Positions 51,464-62,288 are shown, counted from the first letter of the stretch. The stretch is DNA of 64,000 nt from Idiomarina sp. MD25a (GCF_001870515.1 NZ_MDGT01000001.1:194284-258283), one strand, 5' to 3'. The notes: generated by a model from the sequence alone, not told the origin. A program made the numbers and translations.

Positions 51464-52138
51464 CTAAGTAATTTGATTCGCTTTGATATTTTGCTTCATG
51501 GTGCGAATGACCTCAGCATAGTCATCGGCATTAAAAATAGCGGAGCCGGCCACAAACATATCAGCTCCCGCTTTAGCAATTTCACCAATGTTGTCGCAAT
51601 TCACACCACCATCCACCTCAAGACGAATATCACGACCACTGGCGTCGATGCGTTCGCGCACTTGACGTAACTTATCTAAGGTACTCGGAATGAACTTCTG
51701 CCCACCAAAGCCAGGATTCACCGACATTAATAAAATGAGATCCACTTTATCCATCACATAATCAAGATAGTGCAAAGGTGTTGCGGGATTGAATACCAGC
51801 CCAGCCTGGCAACCATGCTCCTTAATTGCTTGAATAGTGCGATCGACATGCTCAGACGCTTCGGGATGAAACGAAATAATCGACGCCCCAGCTGCTGCAA
51901 AATCGGGAACGATGCGATCCACTGGCTTTACCATCAAGTGCACGTCGATCGGCGCTGTGACACCGTAGTCGCGTAGTGCCTTACAAACCATCGGGCCAAT
52001 CGTCAAATTCGGTACGTAATGGTTATCCATCACATCAAAATGAATAACATCTGCGCCGGCAGCTAAAACATTATTCACTTCCTCGCCAAGACGAGCGAAA
52101 TCGGCGGATAGAATAGAGGGTGCAATCAACGGCTGCAT
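51464..52138 (-). CDS. rpe: Ribulose-phosphate 3-epimerase
   Basis: Rpe interconverts ribulose-5-phosphate and xylulose-5-phosphate. The 224-residue TIM barrel has [11 protein letters not shown], the [14 protein letters not shown] segment with metal ligands, [11 protein letters not shown], and the [12 protein letters not shown] and VDGGVN motifs. The ATG encoding MQPLIAPS follows a GGAG site and is preferred over an upstream in-frame TTG. It heads the rpe-trpS-pabA series. Confidence 0.97.
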   Translation of the reverse strand: MQPLIAPSILSADFARLGEEVNNVLAAGADVIHFDVMDNHYVPNLTIGPMVCKALRDYGVTAPIDVHLMVKPVDRIVPDFAAAGASIISFHPEASEHVDRTIQAIKEHGCQAGLVFNPATPLHYLDYVMDKVDLILLMSVNPGFGGQKFIPSTLDKLRQVRERIDASGRDIRLEVDGGVNCDNIGEIAKAGADMFVAGSAIFNADDYAEVIRTMKQNIKANQIT

Positions 52139-52167
52139 GGGTCGTCTCCGTTTCAAAAAGTGCGCGC

Positions 52168-52173
52168 ATTATA
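52168..52173 (-). promoter_or_regulatory. -10 element of the rpe-trpS-pabA promoter
   Basis: The minus strand reads TATAAT within GCTATAATGC, 30 bases upstream of the rpe ATG. A T-rich stretch lies at the -35 position, but no consensus hexamer. Confidence 0.5.
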
Positions 52174-52271
52174 GCACCGAAAAGACGACAAAAAAATTCG
52201 TAATCTCGACTAGCATTTTTAGCAATTCGCTGATAAATTAATCAGAATTGTTAATGATAAAGGTAAAGACC

Positions 52272-52604
52272 ATGAAAACATCCGCTAAATATGCAGCCGC
52301 TGCTGCCGGCGTGATACTCACGGCATCAGCTGCACTCGCACTGAGCCAAGGTCCTGCTTTTGTCAGCAAGCAAGCCGCAAATTCAACGCAACGATGTGAA
52401 GTGTTACTTGATGCTTCCGAGTTAAAGCAGTCGAGCGATCAATGCCAAGCGCCAAGTACTCAAGTCACATGGACGAATTGGTTTAAGGGCGAAAGCCGTT
52501 CAACTCAGTTCCATTTCTTCGATTTGATCGAGTTGCTGTTTAGTTCTTCAGATGAACGTACCTCGCAGCAAAGCTCAGGTTATAACGGTCAAACATCGCT
52601 CTAA
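52272..52604 (+). CDS. Small exported protein of unknown function
   Basis: The 110-residue product has a clear signal peptide (alanine-rich, about 1-26), then a mature part with two cysteines near residues 42 and 57 and a serine- and glutamine-rich end. I recognise no family. AAGGTAAAGACC precedes the chosen ATG, which follows two other in-frame starts. It is followed 10 bases later by the DUF2970 gene on the same strand. Confidence 0.6.
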   Translation: MKTSAKYAAAAAGVILTASAALALSQGPAFVSKQAANSTQRCEVLLDASELKQSSDQCQAPSTQVTWTNWFKGESRSTQFHFFDLIELLFSSSDERTSQQSSGYNGQTSL

Positions 52605-52614
52605 TCGATAGACG

Positions 52615-52842
52615 ATGCCTGTTCTATTAATGAGCCCGTTATTGGTGAGCCAATCCTCTATCTTGCAAACACTGTTGAGTGTCATTGCTGCATTTTTTGG
52701 TGTTCAAACTGATAAAAACCGCCAGCGCGACTTTAACAAAAAGAGTCCTATCCCCTTTATTGTTGTCGGTATTATTCTGGCGGCCGTGATGGTTGTTGTA
52801 ATAATGCTAATAGTCAAGTGGGTGTTAGCCACCCACGCTTAG
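52615..52842 (+). CDS. DUF2970 membrane protein
   Basis: The 75-residue protein has an amphipathic N-terminal part with the AAFFGVQTDKNRQRDF signature of DUF2970, then one transmembrane helix (about 48-72). The function of DUF2970 is unknown. The start is uncertain: the ATG at MPVLLM and the one five codons further are both without a clear SD. The convergent oligopeptidase gene ends eight bases away. Confidence 0.7.
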   Translation: MPVLLMSPLLVSQSSILQTLLSVIAAFFGVQTDKNRQRDFNKKSPIPFIVVGIILAAVMVVVIMLIVKWVLATHA

Positions 52843-52849
52843 TGCTAGC

Positions 52850-54898
52850 TTAGCTTGCGATGCCACTGTGACGCAGCAATGCGTTTATCTCAGGTTCACG
52901 CTCGCGAAACTCTTTGAACAATTCGGCAGCCGGTTGACTTCCGCCTCGCTCGAGAATCGCATGCAAAAACGCGCGACCGGTAGTTTGATTGAAAATGCCT
53001 TCTTCTTCGAATTTAGCAAATGCATCAGCCGAAAGTACTTCTGCCCATTTATAACTGTAATAACCCGCGGCATAACCACCCGCAAAAATATGCCCAAAAC
53101 TATGCTGGAAACGATTGTATTCAGGAGGCATGCGCACAGCTACCTGTTCACGAACTTGGTTTAGTACACCCGCAATGTCTGCTCCTTTGTCAGCATCAAA
53201 TTCACTATGTAATTTCATATCAAACAAAGAGAATTCGAGCTGCCTAACCATTTGCATCGCCGACTGAAAATTACGTGCTGCCAACATATTGTCTAACAAT
53301 GTCTGCGGCAGTGGTTCGCCTGTTTCATAGTGCCCGGAAATATCTGCCAATGCTTCAGGTTCCCAACACCAATTTTCCAAGAACTGACTGGGTAACTCGA
53401 CAGCATCCCATTCTACGCCGTCAATCCCCGAGACCCCGGCAGTATCGACTTGCGTCAACATATGGTGCAACCCATGACCAAATTCATGGAATAGCGTTAG
53501 TACCTCATCGTGGGTAAATAATGCAGGTTTGTCGCCGACCGGCTTACTAAAGTTGCAGGTCAAAAATGCCACTGGGTGCTGAAGTAAGCCGTCGCTGGTA
53601 CGGCTGCGGCCGACAAAATCTGCCATCCATGCACCACCTCGCTTACCCGCACGCGCATATAAATCCATATAAAAGTAACCGCGGACCTCGTCCTCAGCAT
53701 CCTTAATTTCGTAAAAACGAACCGTTGGATGATAAGTCTCTACGTCGGTTCGTTCACTAATGCGAATACCAAACAGACGATTCACCACGCTAAACAAGCC
53801 AGCTACCACCTTGTGCTCAGGAAAGTAGGGTTTCAGTTGTTCATCGGATACAGCATATTCAGATTGCTTCAACTGCTCGCTGTAATAGGGTACATCCCAA
53901 GCATCAAGTGACTCCACTGACTGCGCTTTAGCAAAGTCCTCAATAGCTTGATAATCGGCTTTCGCCTGCTCTATAGAACGTTCAGCTAAGTCATTCAAAA
54001 ATGACAATACTTGACTCGGTGACTCCGCCATTTTGGTCGCTAACGACATCTGCGCATAATCATCAAACCCAAGTAAGTTGGCCAGCTCGTGACGCAGCGC
54101 CAAGGTTTCATTCATGACTTCGGAATTATCGTACTCGCCTGCGTTTGGACCGACATCCGAGGCACGGGTCACGAACGCTTGGTACATCGCTTTACGAAAA
54201 TCTGTATCATCGGCATATAACATGACTGGCAGATAACTCGGAATATCGAGAGTAAACAGCCAGCCTTCTTTTTCTGCGTCCTGCGCCGCCTCTTTTGCTG
54301 CCTCAATCGCGCTGTCAGGTAGACCTTTTAACTGCGCTTCGTCGGTTACTTGATAGTGCCAGGCATGCGTCGCGTCTAATAGGTTGTTGCTGAACGTAGA
54401 TGAGAGTTCCGACAGCCGACTGGTAATTTCAGCATAGCGCTTTTTCTTGCTGTCAGGTAAGTCGACCCCCGACAGTTTAAAGTCACGCAACGTGTCATTG
54501 ATAAGCTTTTGTTGAGCAATAGAGAGCGATGCAAACTCTTGGCTTTCCGAGAGCGCTTGATAGGCCGCAAACAACCCTTGATGTTGCCCCACATAGGTTG
54601 CGTACTCGGATAACTTGGCTAAACACGCATCATGCGCTGCCCGTAGCTCTGGCTCACTCATTACTGAGTTTAAGTGTGATACCGGTGCCCATACCTTTTG
54701 AATACGCTCATCGGCTTTTTGCAGAGGTTCTACTAAATCTTTCCATGTATATTGATTAGCCGCCAATACCTCATCAATAGCTCGTTTAGCGTCATTAATG
54801 ACCTGTTCGACCGCAGGTTCAACATGTTTAGGCTTTATTGCTGAGAACTTTGGTAAAGCGTTATGGCTATCGGCCACTTCAATTAGCGGGTTTGACAT
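52850..54898 (-). CDS. prlC: Oligopeptidase A (M3 family)
   Basis: This cytoplasmic zinc metallopeptidase degrades short peptides, including cleaved signal peptides. The 682-residue product has the HEFGHGLHHML zinc motif, with the third ligand Glu a short way downstream, and family length (E. coli OpdA has 680). A GTG one codon upstream has better SD spacing (AAGGG seven bases before) and may be used instead of the ATG. It is part of the peptidase-rich set near the right of the window. Confidence 0.95.
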   Translation of the reverse strand: MSNPLIEVADSHNALPKFSAIKPKHVEPAVEQVINDAKRAIDEVLAANQYTWKDLVEPLQKADERIQKVWAPVSHLNSVMSEPELRAAHDACLAKLSEYATYVGQHQGLFAAYQALSESQEFASLSIAQQKLINDTLRDFKLSGVDLPDSKKKRYAEITSRLSELSSTFSNNLLDATHAWHYQVTDEAQLKGLPDSAIEAAKEAAQDAEKEGWLFTLDIPSYLPVMLYADDTDFRKAMYQAFVTRASDVGPNAGEYDNSEVMNETLALRHELANLLGFDDYAQMSLATKMAESPSQVLSFLNDLAERSIEQAKADYQAIEDFAKAQSVESLDAWDVPYYSEQLKQSEYAVSDEQLKPYFPEHKVVAGLFSVVNRLFGIRISERTDVETYHPTVRFYEIKDAEDEVRGYFYMDLYARAGKRGGAWMADFVGRSRTSDGLLQHPVAFLTCNFSKPVGDKPALFTHDEVLTLFHEFGHGLHHMLTQVDTAGVSGIDGVEWDAVELPSQFLENWCWEPEALADISGHYETGEPLPQTLLDNMLAARNFQSAMQMVRQLEFSLFDMKLHSEFDADKGADIAGVLNQVREQVAVRMPPEYNRFQHSFGHIFAGGYAAGYYSYKWAEVLSADAFAKFEEEGIFNQTTGRAFLHAILERGGSQPAAELFKEFREREPEINALLRHSGIAS

Positions 54899-55036
54899 CA
54901 CGACGTATCCCTTAAAAAAGTTTTTGATTTACCTCTTATATTGGGCGGTTTGTCCAATCTTCAACCATAAACACTGATTTTCTTACCTGCTTGAGGTATG
55001 CTTTTGAGGTCTAAAAAAACAAGGTGGAAAACACGT

Positions 55037-57361
55037 ATGAATCGCACTTATTCTCGGCTAGGAGCGTTAAAGCCCTTAGCTCGCGGACTTACGCTTGCTA
55101 GTTTCGCAACATTATTGACACTATCGGGTTGCTCGACATTAACAACGGGTTCGAGCTCTGAAAACACAACTCAAACGGCTCAAAGCACTGAAGGACAGCT
55201 CTCTTTACAAGAAATTTTTGCCAGTGATAAATTTCGTGTAAAGCGTCCTGCACCTACACGTTGGTTGGAAGATGGTTCAGGTTACACAACCTTGGAGTCG
55301 TCAGAACAAGTTAAAGGCCGCGACATTGTCCGGTACCATCCCGAAACCAATGCGCGCGATATTATGGTATCGGCGCAAGCACTCACGCCAGAAGGCTGGG
55401 ATCATGCGCTTGATATTGCAGATTACCAATGGTCTAACGACGGCAATAAAGTATTAATTTTTACTAATACCAAGCGCAGTTGGCGTACGCATACATTAGG
55501 CGACTATTGGGTGTTGAATCGTACAACTGGTGAATTGCGTCAATTAGGCGGTGATGCGCCTGAGTCGACGCTTCAGTTTGCGAAGTTTAATCCACAAGGT
55601 ACTAAAGTCGCTTACGTAATGCAGAACAACATTTACGTACAAGATTTAGGTTCTTTTACCATTCAAGCGTTAACTAATGATGGTAGCGACACCATCGTTA
55701 ACGGTACCTTTGACTGGGTTAACGAAGAAGAATTCTTCCTGCGTGATGGTTTCCGCTGGAGTCCTGATGGTCAGCATATAGCATATTGGCAGTTGGACAC
55801 CGAAGGCACACCGACCTTTACGATGATCAATAACACCGACTCGCTTTATCCGACGTTAAAGCAGTTCCCTTATCCTAAAGTGGGTGAAACGAATGCCGCC
55901 ATGCGTATTGGCGTGATGCCGGCTGACGGTGGCGACACCACTTGGATGCAGCTGCCTGGCGACCCACGCATGCACTACCTCGTGCGCATGAATTGGGCGG
56001 GTAATTCAAGCCAACTGTTAATTCAACAACTCACGCGTAAACAAGACGTCAATCGTGTTTACTTGAGCGACATTGACGATGGACGTAGCCAAAAGTTATT
56101 AAGTGAAACAACAGACTCTTGGGCTGAATACGTTGATGACGTGAAGTTCCTCGATAATGGCAAGTCATTCACTTGGCTGAGCGAACGCTCGGGTTATCGT
56201 CACATCTACCGTGTGGAACGTGATACCGGCAAAATGACCACCATTACTCGCGGTAACTGGGACGTGGTTGAAGTATTGCGTATTAACGAAAACGACGGCT
56301 GGGTTTACTTTATTGCATCACCTGAAACCCCACTCGAGCGCTATTTATTCCGTGCCAAACTGGATGGAAGTGGTGTATTAGAGCGATTAACGCCTGCCCA
56401 ACCTGGCACGCACAGTTATAGTGTTTCACAGGATGCAAAATATGCAGAGCACACCTACAGCGACGTCAACCATGTGCCTGTGACTGACATGGTCAGCCTA
56501 CCCGATCACAACGTGATTCGTACGGTTGTCGCTAATGATAAAGCGCAACAAGCCGTTGATGCACTTAACCACAAGCCGCTCGAGTTCTTCCGCGTCACTG
56601 CACGTGATGGACTGGAGCTTGATGGTTACATCATGCGCCCAACCGACTTTGATCCGAATAAAGAGTACCCTATTTTATTCTATGTCTATGGCGAGCCATG
56701 GGGGCAAACAGTCGCTAATCGTTGGGGTGGCTGGTTATACCTTTGGAACACAATGCTAACCCAACAAGGCTATATCGTAGCTTCAATTGATAACCGCGGA
56801 ACGAAGTCACCGCGTGGCTTTGACTGGCGTCGTTCGATCTACAAGAACCTAGGTGTTGTGACTGTTCGCGATCAGTACGACGCGTTGCAAGAAATGGCAA
56901 AACGTTGGGACTACATCGATACCGATCGTGTAGGTATTTGGGGTCACAGCGGCGGCGGTTCACAAACACTGAACGCTCTTTTCCGTTATCCTGAAGCCTA
57001 TGACATGGGTATGGCGCTCGCCCCGGTACCAGACTTAACGTTATATGACACCATTTACCAAGAGCGTTACTCAGGTCTGTTGCCAGAATCGGCTGAGCGT
57101 TATAAAGAAACTTCAGCCATCACCCACGCCAAAAATCTCGAGGGTGATTTATTACTGATTCATGGTACGGGCGACGATAACGTCCACTTCCAAGGCAGTG
57201 AACGCTTAGTCAACGAATTGATTAAATACAATAAGCAGTTTGAATTCTTCGCTTATCCCAATCGTTCACACGGCCTTTATGAAGGCGAAGGCACCACGCT
57301 CCATCTTCGAACTATGATGACTGAGTTCCTGAAGGAGAACCTGCCTGCAGGCGCTCGCTAA
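55037..57361 (+). CDS. S9-family dipeptidyl-peptidase lipoprotein
   Basis: The 774-residue product has a lipoprotein signal peptide with LSGC (about residue 33), a DPPIV-type beta-propeller (about 90-520) and an alpha/beta-hydrolase domain. The nucleophile elbow is GHSGGG with Ser638 and the histidine lies in NRSHGLYEG near the C terminus. This fits the dipeptidyl-peptidase IV group, which removes X-Pro/Ala dipeptides. Lipidation would anchor it to the cell envelope. AAGGTGGA precedes the ATG. A terminator follows. Confidence 0.92.
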   Translation: MNRTYSRLGALKPLARGLTLASFATLLTLSGCSTLTTGSSSENTTQTAQSTEGQLSLQEIFASDKFRVKRPAPTRWLEDGSGYTTLESSEQVKGRDIVRYHPETNARDIMVSAQALTPEGWDHALDIADYQWSNDGNKVLIFTNTKRSWRTHTLGDYWVLNRTTGELRQLGGDAPESTLQFAKFNPQGTKVAYVMQNNIYVQDLGSFTIQALTNDGSDTIVNGTFDWVNEEEFFLRDGFRWSPDGQHIAYWQLDTEGTPTFTMINNTDSLYPTLKQFPYPKVGETNAAMRIGVMPADGGDTTWMQLPGDPRMHYLVRMNWAGNSSQLLIQQLTRKQDVNRVYLSDIDDGRSQKLLSETTDSWAEYVDDVKFLDNGKSFTWLSERSGYRHIYRVERDTGKMTTITRGNWDVVEVLRINENDGWVYFIASPETPLERYLFRAKLDGSGVLERLTPAQPGTHSYSVSQDAKYAEHTYSDVNHVPVTDMVSLPDHNVIRTVVANDKAQQAVDALNHKPLEFFRVTARDGLELDGYIMRPTDFDPNKEYPILFYVYGEPWGQTVANRWGGWLYLWNTMLTQQGYIVASIDNRGTKSPRGFDWRRSIYKNLGVVTVRDQYDALQEMAKRWDYIDTDRVGIWGHSGGGSQTLNALFRYPEAYDMGMALAPVPDLTLYDTIYQERYSGLLPESAERYKETSAITHAKNLEGDLLLIHGTGDDNVHFQGSERLVNELIKYNKQFEFFAYPNRSHGLYEGEGTTLHLRTMMTEFLKENLPAGAR

Positions 57362-57398
57362 CTGATCTTCCGATTAAGTTAATCGGTATTAACCACTT

Positions 57399-57436
57399 AA
57401 AAGCCCCGTATCTTCATTGCATGATACGGGGTTTTT
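57399..57436 (+). terminator. Terminator after the S9 peptidase gene
   Basis: CCCCGTATC (57404-57412) pairs with GATACGGGG (57423-57431) around a 10-base loop, followed by TTTTT. Confidence 0.9.
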
Positions 57437-57477
57437 ACTCATCATATGCGCATCTTTGATTTGAGGAGTCGATTTTC

Positions 57478-58830
57478 ATGAGCAGACATTATGACTATTT
57501 AGCTATCGGTGCGGGCAGTGGCGGTATCGCCTCAGCCAACCGCGCAGCCATTCGCGGCGCAAAAGCCGCTGTTATAGAAGCCAATGCGGTGGGTGGCACC
57601 TGCGTTAACGTCGGTTGTGTACCGAAAAAAGTCATGTGGTATGGCGCTCATATAGCCGAAGCAGTCAAGTATTCTTCCGCCTATGGCTTCGACCTTGATC
57701 AGAAAGGTTTTGATTGGGGCACCATGGTAAAAAACCGTGAAGCTTACATTCAACGTATTCACGGCGGCTACCATCGTGGCTTCCAAGGTAATGGCGTTGA
57801 ATTTATCGAAGGTTTTGCCAAATTCGTCGACCATCGCACCGTCGAAGTTAACGGTGAAAAAATTACCGCTGACCACATTACCATCGCTACTGGCGGTCGA
57901 CCGATGATACCTGACGTACCGGGTGCCGAACACGGTATCGATTCAGACGGTTTTTTTGCCTTAACAGAGCAACCTAAAAAGGCCGCGGTGGTAGGTGCAG
58001 GCTATATTGCCGTTGAGATTGCCGGCGTTTTTCACGCGTTAGGCACCGACACGCACTTACTCGTACGTCGCGATCGTCCACTACGTTCGTTCGACCGTTA
58101 CATCACCGATGGTCTTTTAGAGCGTATGGAGCAAGACGGGCCTACCTTGCATACAGAAACCGTGGTTAAAGAGGTAGTTAAAGAGCAAAACGGTACGCTC
58201 ACCTTGCACTTTGAAAACGGTGAAACCATGAAGGATGTCGACTGCCTCGTGTGGGCAATTGGTCGTGTCCCAGCAACCGACAAGATAAACCTTGAAGCGA
58301 CCGGTGTTGAGCTTGACGCGCAGGGCTTTATTAAGGTCGACAAGTTCCAAAACACCAGTGTACAAGGCATCTATGCTGTAGGCGACAATACCGGTGCTAC
58401 TGCACTTACACCCGTCGCCATTAAAGCGGGTCGCCAGCTGGCTGAACGTTTGTTTAATGATATGCCAAATGCTCATATGGATTATGACAATATCCCGACC
58501 GTGGTTTTCAGCCATCCAACCATTGGTACTGTAGGCTTAAGCGAAGAAGATGCCATCGTGAAATACGGTAAGAGCAATATCAAAGTGTATACCTCTTCTT
58601 TTGCTGCGATGTACAACGCCGTCACACCACACCGCGCACTCAGCTACTTCAAAATTGTGTGCTACGGAAAAGAAGAGCGCGTCGTCGGTATTCACGGCAT
58701 TGGTGAAGGTATGGATGAAATCCTACAAGGCTTCGCGACTGCGATGAAGATGGGCGCAACTAAAGCCGATCTTGACTCAACCGTGGCGCTGCATCCGACC
58801 AGCGCGGAAGAATTCGTGACGATGCGCTAG
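57478..58830 (+). CDS. gor: Glutathione reductase
   Basis: Gor reduces glutathione disulfide with NADPH. The 450-residue flavoprotein has an N-terminal FAD motif ([15 protein letters not shown]), the redox disulfide [13 protein letters not shown], an NADPH domain ([13 protein letters not shown], then [10 protein letters not shown] with the arginines that favour NADPH) and the C-terminal LHPTSAEEF with the catalytic His. GAGGAG precedes the ATG. It follows the S9 gene after a terminator, so it has its own promoter. Confidence 0.96.
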   Translation: MSRHYDYLAIGAGSGGIASANRAAIRGAKAAVIEANAVGGTCVNVGCVPKKVMWYGAHIAEAVKYSSAYGFDLDQKGFDWGTMVKNREAYIQRIHGGYHRGFQGNGVEFIEGFAKFVDHRTVEVNGEKITADHITIATGGRPMIPDVPGAEHGIDSDGFFALTEQPKKAAVVGAGYIAVEIAGVFHALGTDTHLLVRRDRPLRSFDRYITDGLLERMEQDGPTLHTETVVKEVVKEQNGTLTLHFENGETMKDVDCLVWAIGRVPATDKINLEATGVELDAQGFIKVDKFQNTSVQGIYAVGDNTGATALTPVAIKAGRQLAERLFNDMPNAHMDYDNIPTVVFSHPTIGTVGLSEEDAIVKYGKSNIKVYTSSFAAMYNAVTPHRALSYFKIVCYGKEERVVGIHGIGEGMDEILQGFATAMKMGATKADLDSTVALHPTSAEEFVTMR

Positions 58831-58839
58831 CCACTACTC

Positions 58840-58872
58840 ACAGTCGCTTAGTCTGCAAAGACAAGCGGCTGT
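58840..58872 (+). other. Long hairpin with GCAA tetraloop after gor
   Basis: ACAGTCGCTT (58840-58849) and AAGCGGCTGT (58863-58872) pair with one G-U, and inside them GTCT pairs with AGAC around a GCAA loop, a stable GNRA type. There is no T-run, so it may be a weak terminator or an mRNA 3'-end stem. Confidence 0.5.
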
Positions 58873-58976
58873 CAAATTCTGTTACAAATTGCTTTGTGCC
58901 GTTGCATTTCTTTACTGCAAGAAACGACGTATTTCTGTTTATTATAAAGTACACCCTTAACAGGAATATGACGCTT

Positions 58977-61868
58977 ATGAAGAACCTATTTATGCTGTCT
59001 GCACTCACTTCAGCCCTTATTTTGGCTGGTTGCAGCAGTTCAGAAACTCAATCTAATAATGCGCAAGTAGCAGCGCAGTCACAACAAGCACTCGCTGAAC
59101 AAGTCGTAAAGAGTCCGAACGACGAACGCCAATATAGAGTCGTTACACTGCCCAATCAACTCGAAGTCATGCTCATTTCCGATCCAAACACGGAGAAATC
59201 GGCAGCTGCTTTGAGTGTTGGTGTGGGCTTGCTCAAAGATCCCATGACCCAGCAAGGTATGGCACATTATCTTGAGCACATGTTGTTTCTTGGAACCGAT
59301 AAGTATCCCGACACCAATGGTTACAGCGAGTTCATGAGTAATAACGGTGGTAGCCAAAACGCATCAACTTGGCTTGATATCACGAACTACATGTTCAAAG
59401 TGAACAATAGTGCCTACGATGAAGCACTTGACCGCTTCTCAGATTTCTTCAAATCACCCAAGCTATACGCAGAGTACGCCGACAAAGAAAAAAATGCCGT
59501 CAACGCTGAGTGGTCGATGCGCCGTGAGATGGACTTTTTTGGTCAGTTTAAGCTCGCTCGCATGCTTTTAGGTGAACACCCGGCAAACCGCTTTTTAATT
59601 GGTAATAACGATTCACTCGGTGATAAAGAGAACAGCAAGCTACACGAAGAACTTGTGAACTTTTATAACCGCTATTACTCAGCGAACATCATGAAAGTTG
59701 CAATGATTAGCAACGAATCGCTGGACAAAATGGAATCATTAGCGAAAAAGCATTTCGCCAGCATTGAAAATGATGACATCGAGCCACCAGAAACAACTGA
59801 TAAAGTCGACTTCGCGAAAGCGGGTAAAAAGCGTATTCATTACGTACCCAATGAAGATGTTAAGCAATTGCGCCTTGAGTTTATTATCGACGACAACCAA
59901 GACCAGTTTGCGGTCAAACCCAATCGCTTTGTGACCTATTTATTGGGCTCAGAAATGCCAGGCACACCGACTGAACGCCTCAAGGCAATGGGATTAATTT
60001 CTAGCTTAAATGCATCGGCGTCACCGACCGAGTACGGTAATTACGGCGCGTTAACCGTCGATATAAATCTAACTGATGCGGGTATGAAGCATCGTGAAGA
60101 TATCACTGCCTTAGTCATGCAATATATCAACATGATTAAAGAACAAGGCGTTGATAAAAAATACTTTAAGGAAATTCAAACCAGTCTGGCTAACAGCTTC
60201 CGCTTTTTAGAAAAAGGTGACGAGTTTGGTTACGTTGCTTCGCTTGCTTCCGCGATGCAGAATTATCCTGCTCAGTACGTGATAAGCGCACCTTACGAAT
60301 ACAAAGAGTTTGATGCCGAAGCGATTAATAACGTACTTAATCAGTTAACGCCTGAACACCTGCGCGTTTGGTACATTTCTAAAGATGAACCACATGATAA
60401 AGAACTAAGTTTTTACGATGGTAAATATCAAGTAGAAGATATCGCAGCTTCTGAGATCGCGACGTGGTCAACTGAGCCACAGCTCGCAATTAACTTACCT
60501 AAAGTTAATACGTTGCTTCCTGAAAACTTCGACTTGAAGAAAAATGCTGACTTTGACCAGCCGAAAGTCGTTATCGAAGAGCCCGGTATTGAGGTATGGC
60601 AGTACCCAAGCCAAGTATTTGCCGACCAACCACGGGGCGTGCTAACCACCATAATCAACAACCCCGATCCGATTACTGACGTTAAGAAATCAGTACTGCT
60701 TGCTTTATGGCAAGACCTGTACAACTTGCGTGTCAGTGCCTTATCGACTGAGGCGAGTATTGCGGGTATGAGCTTAAACCTAAACGACAATCGAGGTCTT
60801 ACCTTTAATATTTCGGGCTTTACCGACAAACAGCCAGAACTCATGCAACGTGCACTAGAGGAGCTCACGTTTGATATCGAACCGCAAGCATTTGCACAAG
60901 CTGTTGATCGTTTAGTTCGCGGTATCAAAAACAAAGGACAACAATTCCCGTTATATCAATCCTTTGATGCGTACGGACAAATTATTCGCGAAGGTCAGTT
61001 TGCCGATGACAGCCTTATACAAGCAGCGCAGAACGTAAAACCGGCTGATTTAGCAAGTTACATGGATGAGCTACTAGCGAATAACTCAATTAAAATGTTT
61101 GCGTTTGGTAACTACGACAAGGCTGATTTACAGCTAGCTGTCAATGAGATTAAGGACGTATTGCCAGCCGACAGACGTATTACTGAGTTCCGCACCGCGC
61201 GCTTCTGGAAGCCTCAGTCTGACACATCTTTGGTATTACGTAAGGATTTGTCTGTTGCTGACGTGGGTATTGTCGATGCACATATTAACGGTGCACCGAG
61301 CTTTGCTACACAGGCGGCTGCGACCGTATTGCAAGGCCACTTCCGTACCGAGGCGTTTGATACCTTACGCACCGAAGAGCAACTTGCTTATGCGGTAGGC
61401 ACCTTTGCACCGCAACTGGACCGCTACACCGGCTTTGGGCTTTATATTCAGACTCCGGTGAAAAATGTTGCCGATATGCAGGCGCGTTTTGAATCCTTCA
61501 AAAAGGAGTACTGGGAAACATTGCAGAACTTAAAGCCTGAGACGTTTGAACAGTTGAAATCAAGCACCTTAGTCACGCTTAACGAACCGCCGAAGAACCT
61601 GTCTGAAGAGTTACAGCCGGTGTTGAGCGATTGGTATTTACATCGTTATGACTTTGATACCAAGCAACAGCTGATTAATGCGGTTGAGCAAGTGACTCTG
61701 GAAGACGCGAAACAGTTCTACAAGGATACGGTATTAAACGAAGATAGTGCCCGGATCTCTGTACAACTACGCGGTGAGAAGTTCCAAGATGCTAGCTTTG
61801 CTGACCTTCCAAATCAGCAAGTGATTGAAGACTTAGCAGAGTTCCATCAAGAAATGCCTAAGCAATAG
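58977..61868 (+). CDS. M16-family (pitrilysin-like) peptidase lipoprotein
   Basis: The 963-residue product has a lipoprotein signal peptide with LAGC (Cys19), an N-terminal M16 domain with the inverted zinc motif HYLEH (97-101) and downstream glutamate (in EKNAVNAEW), and three further M16-type domains, like E. coli protease III. It would degrade small peptides at the envelope. The start is uncertain between two ATG codons, three apart (58968, 58977); neither has ideal SD spacing, and the later gives a classic signal peptide. A terminator follows. Confidence 0.92.
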   Translation: MKNLFMLSALTSALILAGCSSSETQSNNAQVAAQSQQALAEQVVKSPNDERQYRVVTLPNQLEVMLISDPNTEKSAAALSVGVGLLKDPMTQQGMAHYLEHMLFLGTDKYPDTNGYSEFMSNNGGSQNASTWLDITNYMFKVNNSAYDEALDRFSDFFKSPKLYAEYADKEKNAVNAEWSMRREMDFFGQFKLARMLLGEHPANRFLIGNNDSLGDKENSKLHEELVNFYNRYYSANIMKVAMISNESLDKMESLAKKHFASIENDDIEPPETTDKVDFAKAGKKRIHYVPNEDVKQLRLEFIIDDNQDQFAVKPNRFVTYLLGSEMPGTPTERLKAMGLISSLNASASPTEYGNYGALTVDINLTDAGMKHREDITALVMQYINMIKEQGVDKKYFKEIQTSLANSFRFLEKGDEFGYVASLASAMQNYPAQYVISAPYEYKEFDAEAINNVLNQLTPEHLRVWYISKDEPHDKELSFYDGKYQVEDIAASEIATWSTEPQLAINLPKVNTLLPENFDLKKNADFDQPKVVIEEPGIEVWQYPSQVFADQPRGVLTTIINNPDPITDVKKSVLLALWQDLYNLRVSALSTEASIAGMSLNLNDNRGLTFNISGFTDKQPELMQRALEELTFDIEPQAFAQAVDRLVRGIKNKGQQFPLYQSFDAYGQIIREGQFADDSLIQAAQNVKPADLASYMDELLANNSIKMFAFGNYDKADLQLAVNEIKDVLPADRRITEFRTARFWKPQSDTSLVLRKDLSVADVGIVDAHINGAPSFATQAAATVLQGHFRTEAFDTLRTEEQLAYAVGTFAPQLDRYTGFGLYIQTPVKNVADMQARFESFKKEYWETLQNLKPETFEQLKSSTLVTLNEPPKNLSEELQPVLSDWYLHRYDFDTKQQLINAVEQVTLEDAKQFYKDTVLNEDSARISVQLRGEKFQDASFADLPNQQVIEDLAEFHQEMPKQ

Positions 61869-61890
61869 GCGATGATATGAAGAAAAGTAA

Positions 61891-61914
61891 AAGGCGCCGC
61901 TAGGCGCCTTTTTT
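61891..61914 (+). terminator. Terminator after the M16 peptidase gene
   Basis: AAGGCGCC (61891-61898) pairs with GGCGCCTT (61903-61910) around GCTA, followed by TTTT. Confidence 0.92.
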
Positions 61915-61958
61915 ATAACTGCCGAATCAACTCGACAGTGGTTGGGAACAAGGTACAA

Positions 61959-62288
61959 CTATTTGTCAGCGCGGAGCTTTAGTGCACTCGGAAATCCGGT
62001 TGCCGCAACGCTGCTCGTCCGAAACTGCTCACGAACTTGAGATACGACGGTTTGAGCATCATTCGCCAACATCGCTTGGTTACTAAGCATCAGATCATAC
62101 ATCATACGCTGCTGAGTCAGACGTACGCTACCGCGAATGGTGTCATGGTAACCGGTTTGTCCAGGTGTCACTGTGTAATGCTGCATGACACTTGATGACG
62201 CAGGTGCCTGTTCTATATTCATTTCTGCACTTGCCATTACGTTCGCTGATACGACTAAGCCAGCGACTATCGAAATTAAACGTTTCAT
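61959..62288 (-). CDS. Small exported protein of unknown function
   Basis: The 109-residue product has a signal peptide (about 1-20, ending VMASA), then a short mature part that is alanine-, glutamine- and serine-rich with no cysteine. I recognise no family. It is convergent with the M16 gene, whose terminator lies between them. It may be a small periplasmic or envelope protein. Codon use and composition look ordinary for the window. Confidence 0.6.
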   Translation of the reverse strand: MKRLISIVAGLVVSANVMASAEMNIEQAPASSSVMQHYTVTPGQTGYHDTIRGSVRLTQQRMMYDLMLSNQAMLANDAQTVVSQVREQFRTSSVAATGFPSALKLRADK

